From: Chrysochromulina parva
Taxonomy: Eukaryota; Haptophyta; Prymnesiales; Chrysochromulinaceae
NCBI GenBank assembly: GCA_002887195.1
Contig: PJAB01000838.1
Coordinates: 1-19,964 of the forward strand
Reading direction: 5' to 3'
Length of the DNA stretch: 19,964 bases
Shown here: positions 8,100 to 16,520 of the stretch, one piece after another
How the letters are laid out: every line of letters begins with the position of its first letter
How positions within the stretch are numbered: position 1 is the first letter of the stretch
Translations under genes and position numbers: made by a program
Notes under the pieces: generated by a model
What the model saw: only the letters and a program-made list of their open reading frames with translations
Told to the model about the DNA's origin: nothing
Databases searched by the model: none

Positions 8100-8604
8100 A
8101 GGGCTTATAAGGCCGACTCTGTCTCGCGCGGGGTCGGATCCGTTACGATTAGTACGACGAGAAGGGGTGAAGCGTCATTTAAGCGTATGCGTTATGTTAT
8201 CAAACGGGGCCGGACCGGACGACGCGCGGGGACGGGGGAGCGCGGAGCGGTACACATGACCCACCGCACGTCTTGCGCGCGCGGTCGCCGAAGCGGGGCG
8301 GACGCCGGACCGCCGGACCGCCGGCCGCTTTGGTTTTAAACGAAATCGAATTCTCCAGGCACCGTATACCTTCTCTAGAAATAATGCATTGAACCCCGCC
8401 GCCATGAAGATTCATGTGTTTATGACACTTCGATCTCCCATCTGTGCGAGCCTTTGGACTTCGCTCACATGATCCTGATCGCCGGCGCGCTCGCCGTGGT
8501 TCGCACGGCACGCCGCCAGACCCGAGACCGCAGAGGATCCGTATAGCCCGAAGTCCCGGACGAGATTCTACGAGATGCTCCCGAGATTCTTCGAATTTCG
8601 TCAG
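8100..8604. other. Convergent intergenic stretch
   Basis: This 505-base gap lies between the stops of the peptide transporter and the CCDC6-like gene. It should hold both 3' UTRs. A small CCGGACCGC repeat lies near 8307-8325, next to the AT-rich run TTTGGTTTTAAACGAAATCG. Short frames here show no recognisable protein. Confidence 0.4.
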
Positions 8605-10614
8605 TCAGGTCGCCGAATGCGGCGACACGCTGCCAGCAGCGTCTCGCGGCGAGATCACGACCTCGCGGAGGGGGATCACGGCCTCCCCACTGGTGCTTCT
8701 CCCCCGAGCGTCGCTGGACCTGCCCGGAGAGAGCGTCGTCCCGGGCGTTGGAGAGGGCCCCCCTCTTGAACGAGGCGAGAGGAGCGCGGCTCCGAGCCCA
8801 GTGCCGGAGCGTGTCATCTCGCGCTCGAGTGCCCACGACGGCGGCAGTGAGGCGGAGAGGCTAGGCGACGAGGTGACCTGATGAGGGAGCTCATCATGTG
8901 CCATCAGAGGCAATCAGAGGCGATCAGAGACGATCAGAGGCCATCAGAGGCGTACTGAGAAGCTTTGGGAGGTGGCCGATTAGGGAGGCAATTAGGGAGG
9001 CAATTAGGGAGACAATTAGGGAGGCGTACTGAGAAGCTTTGGGAGGTGGCCGATTAGGGAGGCAATTAGGGAGACAATTAGGGAGGCGTACTGAGGAGCG
9101 TTGGGAGGTGGCCAGCGTGGCCAGCGTGGCTACATGCATCTGGGACGAGATCAACGAGGGCGAGGTGCATCCGGGTCGAGATTGCATCTGGGACGAGATC
9201 GACGATGGCGAGGTGAAGGATTCGGGTCCTCTGTTGAAGGCGAACTCGGAGCCAAGCTCCATCTCCGTCTCCAGCCGCGCGCGCTCGACGATTGCAGCTG
9301 ATGAGGGAGGCAATTAGGGAAGCAATTAGGGAGGCCATCAGGGAGGCCATCAGGGAGGCCATCAGGGAGGCAATTAGGGAGGCAATCAGGGAGGCAATCA
9401 TCTCCGTCTCCAGCCGCGCGATATCGACGATTGCAGCAGCAGCGAGATGCGAGCAGATCCCGACAGAGGTCATCCGAGGCCATCCGCGGCAATCAGAGGC
9501 CATCCGAGGCCATCCGAGGCCATCCGAGGCCATCCGAGGCCATCCGAGGCCATCCGAGGCCACCCGAGGCCATCCGAGGCCATCCGAGGCACTCACCAGC
9601 GCGGATCTCCCGCTCGCGCGCCACTCGATGGCACAGCCCCGCATTCTCGGCCTGCAGCCGCGAGAGCTCGTGCTGCAGAGTTTCGTTACCCTTGCGCTGC
9701 TCTTCACACTCTCTCCGATAGCGCTCCTGCTGCTCGCCCAACCGATCGATCTCGCGCGTGAGGTGCGAGACGAGGAGATGCGTTCGCGCCGCCTCCTCGT
9801 CCGCCGCCGCGACGGTGCGCCCACGACGGCGCTCCTCGTCCGCGGCTGCCGAGGCCGTCGCCGCCGACGGCGACGCGCCGGCTGGCGGCGCCGTGTACTC
9901 GCACACGTGGGGTGGTGGCGGCAGGTCCTCCGCGGGGGCCATCCCCGCCGCCGCCGTCACCGCCGCCACCATCCCCGCCGCTCCGCCGCCGCCGCCGAGG
10001 CGGCTGTCTGCGGCGGCGGCATCGGCGGCGTGGCCAGTCCAGCGCTGCAGGTGCCCCTGGATGCTCTGCAGGATCGACGACGTGTTCTCGCGCAATCTCG
10101 TCTCAAGGGCGCGCTTCTCGTCGAGGACGGCGCCGAGCTGCTTCTGCAGCTTGTTCACGATGTACTCCTGCTCCTGCTCGAGCTGGATCTCAAGGTGGAC
10201 CTTCTCTTCCTTGACCTTCTGGAGCTTCTTGGTCAGCGCATTCGTGATCATCTCCTCCTCCACCTCCACCTGCCGCGCGAGCTCCTCCTTCTCCTGCTGG
10301 AGCGCCTCGAGCCTCTTCATGAGTTTGTTGGTGATGTACTCCTCCTCCTGCTCGGCCTGGACCTGCAACTGCCCCTGCAGCTGCGTCTGACGGTCGAGCT
10401 GCACCTGCAGCCGCGCTCGAGCTGATTTCTCTCGCTCGAGCTGAAGGAGCGCGCTCTGCAGCGCCTGCTGAAGCTCAGGCACAGACGCGAGCGCCAAAGG
10501 CACCGAAGCGAGGCTATCGGTCTCGGAGGCGGAGTCGGGCGCCTCTGACGGCACGGCAGACGACTCCGACGTGACCCGTTGCACAAGGTCAGGACGAGAC
10601 TCAGGCGTCGACAT
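8605..10614 (-). CDS. CCDC6-like (DUF2046) coiled-coil protein (three exons)
   Basis: Exons 10614-9597, 9297-9134 and 8877-8605 join in phases 1 and 0 to 484 residues. Residues about 45-180 form a coiled coil with three 29-residue repeats of EEEYITNKLMKRLEALQQEK type (90-109, 119-138 and 148-167), the hallmark of the CCDC6 family. An Ala/Gly/Pro-rich linker follows (195-260), then a second coiled coil (260-338). Exon 2 supplies ARLETEMELGSEFAFNRGPES, comparable to the family's E-x-E-L-x-x-E-x-x-F-N-R segment. Exon 3 is a Ser/Pro-rich tail. Relatives are cytoskeletal or scaffold proteins of poorly known function. Exon 1 is secure. The exon 2 donor (CAT|GTAGCC) and exon 3 are chosen on phase and acceptor quality and are less certain. 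The longer upstream frame to 10794 is rejected, because the conserved-type start MSTPES is at 10614. The gene is divergent from TM9SF. Confidence 0.75.
8878..9133 (-). repeat. CCDC6-like intron 2: nested tandem repeats
   Basis: A block of about 68 bases (GGCGTACTGAGAAGCTTTGG...TTAGGGAGGCAATTAGGGAG on the plus strand) occurs twice, with a partial third copy at 8950-9110. In the sense direction it is made of CCTCCCTAATTGCCTCCC words, plus TGATTGCCTCTGATGG near 8890-8945. It ends with acceptor CCCTCATCAG|GTCACC. Confidence 0.8.
9298..9596 (-). repeat. CCDC6-like intron 1: GGATGGCCTC array plus a decayed copy of the exon 2 start
   Basis: From the donor (sense direction) a GGATGGCCTC decamer array (plus-strand GGCCATCCGA, about 9475-9592) is followed by a copy of the exon 2 start. 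That copy (CTGCAATCGTCGA...GGCTGGAGACGGAGATG) has its edge at 9436, against 9297 for the real one. TGATTGCCTCCC and TGATGGCCTCCC decamers follow (9303-9400). The copy's acceptor has decayed (GCTG instead of CAG). Confidence 0.85.
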
Positions 10615-10797
10615 CGTTCCAAGCAGCGTGCGTGCGTGCGTGTCGCGGCAATCGCAAGACGCGCGGAAGTAACTCGACTTTAGCCCGAGGTGCTCGCCTT
10701 TTTTCTGAAGGAAATGCGAACTGTTATTTTTTCGGGGGCGCGGTCCACCAACGAGACTCAAGGCGGAGCGCGGTGTTTGTTCACAGACGCGCACAGC
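10615..10797. promoter_or_regulatory. Divergent spacer, probable bidirectional promoter (CCDC6-like / TM9SF)
   Basis: This 183-bp spacer separates two head-to-head starts. It contains a CGTGCGTG run near 10627-10641, the AT-rich tracts CCTTTTTTCTG (10699-10709) and TTATTTTTTCG (10723-10733), and GTTCACAG at 10779-10786. That last word recurs in the spacer at 4855-5033. The role is inferred from position only. Confidence 0.35.
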
Positions 10798-13459
10798 ATG
10801 CGGATGCTTCTAGCTCTGCTCACATTGCGTGCCGCCTCGGGCTTCTACCTGCCTGGCGTGGCGCCTCGCGAGTACCTGGATGGAGAGAAGGTCGAGGTTA
10901 AGGTCAACAAGCTCACATCTACCGTCACGCAGGTGCGCTCTGCCCACGGCCAGCGCCTTCGCCATGGCCGGCGCTCTGGCCTGCTATCGACGCGTACGCC
11001 TGCACCCGCCCTGAACAGCTGCCGTACGACTACTATAAGCTAGCCTTTTGCAAGCCCAAGGAGCTCATCAACGCGGTCGAGAACCTCGGCGAGGTCCTTC
11101 ACGGCTCGGTGATCCAGAACTCGCCGTATCAGCTCTTTGCGCAGAAGCAAGACTTCAAGGTGCTCTGCAAACAGGATCTGGACGCGAAGCAGGTGGCCGA
11201 ATTTGGGAAGCGGATTGGCGAGGAGTATCGCGTGCAGCTCATCATGGACAACCTGCCCGCGGCCACGCGCATGATCTCCGAGCTGCCCAATGGAAAGACG
11301 GTCTACATGTACGACCGTGGCTACAGGCTGGGCTTCATGGGAGCCAAGGAGTTTCCTGGCACGATCCCAAAGACGCCGTACCTGAACAACCACCTGCGCT
11401 TCATCATCAAGTACCACAAGGACGCCAAGTTCGAAGGCGCGCGCCTCGTCGGCTTCGAGGTCGAGGCCTTCTCCGTGAAGCACACCTACAAAGGCAAGTG
11501 GGGCGTGGACGCGAGCCTCACCTCGGTGCCTCTGTCGCCGGACCTGCCACCCCAGCCGATCGTGGAGGCGGGCGAGTACATCTTCACGTACGACGTGCAG
11601 TGGGAGGAGTCACCTATCCGGTGCGACTCGCGATGATCGGGCCTAGACCTCCCCACATGGGTGATTGCCTCTCTCATTGCATGCTGATTGCGTAGACGTG
11701 CAGTGGTAGGAGTCACCCGTCCGGTGCGCCTGATTGCCTCTTCTCATTGCATGCTGATTGCGTCGGATTGCGCTGCATGCAGGTGGGCTTCGCGCTGGGA
11801 CCTCTACCTCTGATTGCCTCTCTCATTGCATGCTGATTGCCTCTCTCATTGCATGCAGGTGGGCTTCGCGCTGGGACCTCTACCTCTACATGGGTGACGA
11901 CCAGATCCACTGGTTCTCGATCCTCAACTCGCTCGCCATCGTGCTGCTGCTCACCGGTACGCGCTTCGGCTCGGATTGCCTCTGATGGCCTCAGATAGGT
12001 TCTGAGTGGCTCTGAACGGCTCTGATGGCCTCTGATGGCCTCTGATAGGTTCTGAGTGGCTCTGAACGGCTCTGAGTGGCTCTGAGTGGCTCTGAGTGGC
12101 TCTGAGTGCGTTTCCATGTTCCGCTCTCATCAGGCATCGTGGCGATGATCATGATGCGCACGCTGCGGCGCGACCTCAACCGTTACAACTCGGTTGAGGA
12201 GAAGGAGGAGTTGGCAGACGAGAGTGGCTGGAAGCTCGTACATGGCGATGTGCTGCGCCCGCCGCCGCTGCCCTTGCTTCTCTCGTCGTCGGTGGGGACT
12301 GGCATGCAACTGCTCTTTATGGCGATCATCTCGATCTTTTGCGCGATGCTCGGTTTCCTCTCTCCCGCCAACCGCGGCGGCCTTCTCACTGCGACGCTGC
12401 TGCTCTTCGTGTTGATGGGCGTGCCTGCGGGCTACTACGGCTCGCTACTCTACAAGTCCATCAAGGGCTCGCAGTGGAAGTCGTTGACCGCTTCGACCGC
12501 CCTCCTGTACCCAGGCGTTATCTTCCTCCTCTTCTTCTGCCTCAACCTCTTCATGTGGGGCTGCGGCTCGTCTGCCGCTGTGCCCTTCACCACCATGCTT
12601 GCCCTGATCTGCATGTGGTTCTGCATCTCCGTCCCCCTCGTCTTTCTCGGCGCGTTCTTCGGCTTCCAGACGACCCTGCCCGAGCCGCCGGTGCGCACAC
12701 GATCGATATCGCACGCCAAGGACTGCCGCATGCAAGTGCTCACCACGGCGCTATCTCTTCCCCACAGGTGCGCACGAACGAGATCGCACGCCATGTACCG
12801 CTGCAGGCGTGGTACATGGGGTTGCCGTGCACGATGGCGGTGGGCGGCATCTTGCCGTTCGGCGCCGTGTTCATTGAGCTCTTCTTCATCATGAGCTCTG
12901 TCTGGCTGCAGCGCTTTTACTACGTCTTCGGCTTCCTCGCGCTTGTGATCTTCATCCTGCTGCTCACGTGCGCCGAGATCTCGATAGTCCTCTGCTACTT
13001 CCAGCTCTGCAACGAGGATTATCACTGGTGGTGGCGCTCCTTCCTAAACTCGGGCGCGGCAGGCGGCTACTTGCTTGGCTACTCCGCCATCTACTTCCAT
13101 ACACAGCTTGACATGGTCGGTTTCACACCGACGCTCCTCTACTTTGGGTGTGAACGGCCCCCGTGTGCTGTGAAAGATTGCCTTTGGGTCTCCCCCGCGT
13201 GCCTCTCTGATGGCCCCGATCACCTCCCCCTCCCAGGCACATGTTGATTGCCACTTATTGCCACTGATTGCACCCCTCCTCAGGCACATGTTGATTGCCA
13301 CTGATTGCCACTTAATGCCACTGATTGCCACGGATTGCACCCCTCCTCAGGTACATGTTGATCGCCGCCATCATCTTCGCGCTGATGACGGGTACAGTTG
13401 GCTTCATGGCCGCGTGGTGGTTCGTGTGGAAGATCTTCTCGGCCGTTAAGGTCGACTAG
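10798..13459 (+). CDS. Transmembrane 9 superfamily (nonaspanin/EMP70) protein (six exons)
   Basis: Exons 10798-10932, 11019-11620, 11859-11956, 12134-12690, 12768-13147 and 13351-13459 join in phase to 626 codons plus stop. The N-terminal signal peptide ([15 protein letters not shown]) is followed by [21 protein letters not shown] and [13 protein letters not shown], the classic TM9SF lumenal start. The lumenal domain is followed by YDVQWEES...[41 protein letters not shown] and then nine hydrophobic helices. These include [34 protein letters not shown] and [10 protein letters not shown]. The C-terminus SAVKVD ends in the KxD motif that retains family members in the Golgi by COPI binding. Family roles are Golgi/endosomal sorting, adhesion and metal homeostasis. 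The length is normal. Start 10798 is chosen over 10690 because it gives a clean signal peptide. Confidence 0.95.
11621..11858 (+). repeat. TM9SF intron 2: copies of both flanking exon edges
   Basis: Phase 2 intron. Its first 50 or so bases resemble the exon 3 start. At 11692-11725 it carries a copy of the exon 2 end with the donor (GACGTGCAGTGGTAGGAGTC...CCGGTGCG). At 11783-11810 there is a copy of the exon 3 start (GTGGGCTTCGCGCTGGGACC) after a CATGCAG acceptor, 76 bases before the true one. The remainder is TGATTGCCTCTCTCATTGCA words. Confidence 0.9.
11957..12133 (+). repeat. TM9SF intron 3: TCTGAGTGGC and TCTGATGGCC decamer array
   Basis: Phase 1 intron restoring [18 protein letters not shown]. 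About 11975-12110 is a mixed array of TCTGATGGCC, TCTGATAGGT, TCTGAGTGGC and TCTGAACGGC decamers. It ends with acceptor CTCATCAG|GC. Confidence 0.85.
12691..12767 (+). repeat. TM9SF intron 4: starts with a copy of exon 5 and carries the GTGCTCACCACGGCGC element
   Basis: Phase 0, 77 bases. It opens GTGCGCACACGATCGATATC, followed by GCACGCC. Exon 5 opens GTGCGCACGAACGAGATCGC, followed by ACGCC. The resemblance runs about 45 bases. GTGCTCACCACGGCGC is at 12736-12751, with its CTCAC about 25 bases before the AG. Confidence 0.9.
13148..13350 (+). repeat. TM9SF intron 5: three acceptor plus exon-start copies
   Basis: Phase 2 intron. The exon 6 start (CAG|G-C/T-ACATGTTGAT-T/C-GCC) occurs at 13237, 13284 and, as the true exon, 13351. 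The copies are separated by TGATTGCCACTTATTGCC-type words. Using the first copy keeps phase but meets a TGA within ten codons. Confidence 0.85.
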
Positions 13460-13535
13460 GACCGACACGAGCCCAAGCAGAGGCAGCTCTCTCGATTAGG
13501 AAACCGGAGGCCCTCTCCCGCTCGCAATAGCCTCG

Positions 13536-13621
13536 CCTAGCGCCGTGAGGCCTTGCGTGGAGCGTGCATGCAAGTGCTCACCCCGGCGCCTCTCCTAGCG
13601 CCGTGAGGCCTTGCGTGGAGC
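13536..13621 (+). repeat. 28-bp direct repeat around an intron-like segment
   Basis: CCTAGCGCCGTGAGGCCTTG plus CGTGGAGC occurs at 13536-13563 and 13594-13621. Between them is GCATGCAAGTGCTCACC followed by CCGGCGCC, nearly the same as the 3' half of TM9SF intron 4. GTGAGG (13545) to CTAG (13598) would make a small 3' UTR intron. Confidence 0.6.
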
Positions 13622-13660
13622 TTCCCGCGGGGCGCTGTCTGTGTTGCGGTGTCGCGGCTT

Positions 13661-13739
13661 GCATCTCGGAGATCGCACCTCGGAGATCGCATCTCGTGTG
13701 CCCCAATCGTCGGAGATCGCATCTCGTGCGCCCCAGTCG
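13661..13739 (+). repeat. Imperfect tandem repeat, CGGAGATCGCATCTCG units
   Basis: Three CTCGGAGATCGCAT/C-type units are seen. The last two form a longer block with TCGGAGATCGCATCTCGTG and GCCCCA-A/G-TCG. The unit is partly self-complementary (GAGAT...ATCTC). Confidence 0.75.
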
Positions 13740-14242
13740 AGCCGCCGTCGTGTATCACACCGCGGCGCCTGCAACGTACTCACTGTGCTCTCACACAGCG
13801 ACGCTCACCCCCACGCCCCACAGTGCCTCGCCGTCGACCGGGCGCGCGACGCACTGACCACGCTGTGTCCTACGAATGCTGACACTGCGCGCCACACTCG
13901 GCGAGCGTGTCGGCTGTCGCGACGGTGTCGCGCCGGTGTTCGGTGGAATATGATCCGATCGCAACGTCCCCGGGCGCTCGCGGAGACGCGCGGGGCGCGG
14001 GCGGGAGCCGGTCCGCGACTGCTTAGTTCGTCATCATAGATAGACTCATTGACGATGATCGATGTGACCACATAACCTCGAGGGCGCGGGCGAGGTGCTG
14101 GGGACAGACAGACGAGAGTGAGTGTACGGTCTGAGATGAAATAGATAGACGGCGGACGCGGAGACGGAGCCGAGGCACAGACGCCAGTGCCAGACGGACG
14201 GCGGTCCCGCGGCGGGGCGGGCCCCGGGCGGGACGCGGGAGC

Positions 14243-14267
14243 CCGGGCGCGCCCCCGGCGCGCCCGG
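14243..14267. other. Perfect 11-bp GC hairpin with a 3-base loop
   Basis: CCGGGCGCGCC at 14243-14253 and GGCGCGCCCGG at 14257-14267 are exact reverse complements around CCC. This sits in the GC-rich part of the spacer between two convergent genes. Confidence 0.85.
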
Positions 14268-14679
14268 TCGATAGCGCGCGGCGTTACAAGTTAAGCGAGC
14301 CTCTCAGCAGACACTGTGTGGTCCTCGATGTTCGGCTATGACACGCCGCACGAGGACCGGACAACGTTTCAAACAAGCATGTGGGTGACTGAGTGCGCGT
14401 GCCCGCGCCACCGGAACCGCTCTCCTGCTTCCATAGGCTTCCTGCTACGCCACGAAGCACGATTGTATACCATTGTAGTTTGTACGAACCGCGGAGAGCG
14501 TACTCCGAAATTCCACGTTCCACCGTCGGTGCGGAGTATATGGACTTTGGATGGACCGTGCGGCAGTTGCGCGCCGTCGTGGACAGCCGCCGGCGCGCCT
14601 CGACCCGAGCGCGGTCTACCTCCGGCCCTCTAGAGATGAGGTGTCGCACTTCGGTTCCTTTGTGCTCCGCAGAGTGATG

Positions 14680-14797
14680 CATGGCGTGCCATAGGATTGT
14701 CGACGTGCCCGCGCTCTAGTCCCGCCCATCCGTGCATGCATGGCGTGCCATAGTAACGGTCGACGTGCCCGCGCTCTAGTCCCGTCCATCCGTGCCA
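14680..14797 (-). repeat. 59-bp tandem duplication running into the end of the UPRT gene
   Basis: Two units (about 14680-14738 and 14739-14797) contain GCATGGCGTGCCATAG, GTCGACGTGCCCGCGCTCTA and GTCCCG-C/T-CCATCCGTGC. The last part of the second unit is the real UPRT C-terminus and stop (TAG at 14776-14778 on the minus strand). The first unit repeats this end in the 3' UTR. Confidence 0.85.
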
Positions 14798-15513
14798 AAG
14801 TAGCGGTCGCCAAAATCGCCCAACCCCGGCACGATGTAACTTTTGCTGTTGAGAATTGGGTCGATGGCCCCAGTGACGATCTTGACCTGCGGGTACTTGC
14901 TGTGTATGGCGGCGATGCCCTCGCGCACGCACACGATGTTCACAAAGATGATATTTTCTGGGCGCACCCCTTTTTCAACCAAGCACTCGATAGCCTTGAC
15001 CGCTGAGCCTCCCGTCGCGAGCATCGGGTCGAGGAGCAGCACCTGCCGCATGGCGACATCCGGCGGCAGCTTGGAGTACATGAGCGTCGGCAGCGCAGTC
15101 TCCTCGTCGCGCTGGATGAGGATCTTCCCCACGGCCACAGATGGCATCATCACTCGCACCTCGCCCAGCATGCAGTCGGCCGCACGTAGGATGGAGACCG
15201 CACACAGGGACGACTCGGCGGGCAGGCGCATGCCCTCGTACGGGCCGCATGGCGTTTCGACGAGGACGGCCTTCGACGGTAGCAACGCCATCGCCTCTTC
15301 GATGAGAAGGTGCGTGAGCCTATTCGAGGCAATCACAAACTGTGAGCGCGGCGCCGTCTTGTCACGCATGAGCGTCTGCAGCGAGCGCGTGAGCGGTGTG
15401 TCCTTGAGCACCGTGACGTGGTGAAGGTTTTCACACATGGAGCTGGCCGACGCGAAGGCGCCCGCGGCCGTCGCCGCGGCACCGCCCGCTGCAAGCATGA
15501 GCCGACGCTTCAT
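14776..15513 (-). CDS. Uracil phosphoribosyltransferase (FUR1/UPP type)
   Basis: Single exon of 245 residues from the Met at 15513. It converts uracil and PRPP to UMP in pyrimidine salvage. The fungal/plant-type core is clear: RSQFVIASNRLTHLLIEEAM (54-75), VETPCGPYEGM, VSILRAADCM, VGKILIQRDEETALPTLMYSKLPPDV (128-153), LLLDPMLATGGSAVKA (159-174, the PRPP-binding loop), IVTGAIDPILN and the uracil-binding end GLGDFGDRYFG (230-240). One oddity: VSILRAA replaces the usual VSI-V/L-RAG, so a conserved Gly is Ala. Residues 1-28 are Ala-rich with a KRR start and may be a leader. The frame extends 44 residues further upstream (to 15645, containing SVTKLAKFGARRL), which could add an organelle presequence, but it would run up to the LSM12 start region. 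The gene is divergent from LSM12. Confidence 0.92.
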   Translation of the reverse strand: MKRRLMLAAGGAAATAAGAFASASSMCENLHHVTVLKDTPLTRSLQTLMRDKTAPRSQFVIASNRLTHLLIEEAMALLPSKAVLVETPCGPYEGMRLPAESSLCAVSILRAADCMLGEVRVMMPSVAVGKILIQRDEETALPTLMYSKLPPDVAMRQVLLLDPMLATGGSAVKAIECLVEKGVRPENIIFVNIVCVREGIAAIHSKYPQVKIVTGAIDPILNSKSYIVPGLGDFGDRYFGTDGRD

Positions 15514-15665
15514 GAGCCGTCGGGCCCCGAACTTCGCGAGTTTGGTCACAGATTGGTAATGAGAGGAGAGTGGAGGCACACCCCGTCCCGTCCCTAGGTC
15601 TCCACGTTCTGTACATGTTGCGCAACTACGAATTTGGACCACCAACCCGCCGTATCGGGCGGCGC
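15514..15665. promoter_or_regulatory. Divergent spacer, probable bidirectional promoter (UPRT / LSM12)
   Basis: This 152-bp spacer separates two head-to-head starts. It contains CGCGAGTTTGGTCACAG (about 15532-15550), whose first ten bases also occur in the spacer at 4855-5033. No TATA box is seen. The role is inferred from position. Confidence 0.35.
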
Positions 15666-16329
15666 ATGGCCACGCTGAGCGCGGCCGACCTTGGGCGCCG
15701 CGTCCAGGTCACTACCTCGGATGGCGAGGCGAGCGAAGGCACCGTCTTCGCTGTCGAGGATGGTGTCGTCGTGCTCGAGTCGTTCTGCTGGCCCAGCAAT
15801 CCAGAGATCACCCGTGCAAACTACAGCGTGCTGACGGCGGCCTCGATCACAAAGGTTGCTGAGGTGGCAGCGGTGCCGTCGGGCGCCGCCGCCCAGGAGC
15901 GTTCGTTGCCGGCCGTGGATTCAGCGTACCTGCAGGCACGCGAGGCACGGGCCGTCACGCGCGCCGAAGAGGAGGCCACCAAAATCAACCCGAAGGCGAC
16001 GGCGCGTTTCCAGGCTGTCTTCGACATGCTGTCGAAGACCATGCCTTGCACGTGGGGCACCAACCCGCAAGATGGCGGCCCTGCCATCATGATCCTCGAG
16101 GCGGTGAGCAGCCCTCGAGATGTGTGCAGCGCTCCCCCTTGTCGAAGCATGGCCTGACTGGGTGGTGTTGTGTGCGCCGTCGCAGGTCATCATCACCGCC
16201 GCTCTCAACCCCGACAAGCTAGTCGCGAAAGCGGGGGAGGAGCGCCTGAAGGAGCGCGTCCGCAAGGTGCTCTCCGGCGTCATCGCCAAGCTCGAGAGCG
16301 ATCCTCGGATGAAGTCATCCATTGGCTAA
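15666..16329 (+). CDS. LSM12-like protein (two exons)
   Basis: Exons 15666-16103 and 16186-16329 join in phase 0 (MILEA|VIITAALNPD) to 193 residues. Residues about 8-65 fit an N-terminal Lsm-like barrel (LGRRVQVTTSDGEASEGTVFAVEDGVVVLES). Residues about 90-180 fit the LSM12 anticodon-binding-like (AD) domain: AREARAVTRAEEEATKINPKAT, FQAVFDMLSKTMPCTWG, MILEAVIITAALNPD and RVRKVLSG. LSM12 proteins bind RNA-processing or translation factors (ataxin-2-type complexes in animals). The 82-base intron has donor GCG|GTGAGC, a branch-like CTGACTG and acceptor CGCAG|GTC. Start 15666 is preferred over 15570 or 15615 because the Lsm fold begins right after it and the upstream part lies in the shared promoter. 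Confidence 0.82.
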
Positions 16330-16520
16330 GGAGACACCTGTGAGTGGATGCGAAAGCGATATAGCGGATGGGGCGTCGCGGGTTCGTTCGCTCGTCTCGT
16401 CTGCAGCCCGCTAACAACGGCTGATACGTGAGTATTTTTAACGATGAACGAACTTCATGACGCAGCCCCACACGTCTCGCTTACACATGCGTTCGCACCT
16501 AAGCGTGTCCCCGAGGTCTT

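Larger units (their letters stand above)
13460..14775. other. Long convergent intergenic stretch with local duplications and a GC hairpin
   Basis: These 1316 bases lie between the stops of TM9SF and UPRT. I see no convincing coding frame: several open frames of 60-140 codons exist on both strands, with low-complexity, Arg-rich or His-rich composition. The repeats and the hairpin are listed separately. A very GC-rich part covers about 14180-14285. Confidence 0.45.

Noticed and set aside
8444..8881. 145-codon plus-strand frame as a separate gene
   Set aside because: Overlaps the probable last exon of the CCDC6-like gene and has no recognisable domain.
8880..9600. CRISPR-like or centromere-like array
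   Set aside because: Units are directly adjacent decamers without unique spacers, and they lie inside introns of a eukaryotic gene.
9292..10425. 377-codon plus-strand frame
   Set aside because: Antisense of the CCDC6-like exon 1 and intron 1; Leu-rich composition is the complement of a Glu/Lys-rich coiled coil.
10690..10797. Longer N-terminus for TM9SF
   Set aside because: The 36 extra residues precede a clean signal peptide starting at 10798 and lie in the promoter spacer.
14284..14682. 132-codon minus-strand frame downstream of UPRT
   Set aside because: No domain, no clear start context, and open frames of this size are common in this GC-rich spacer.
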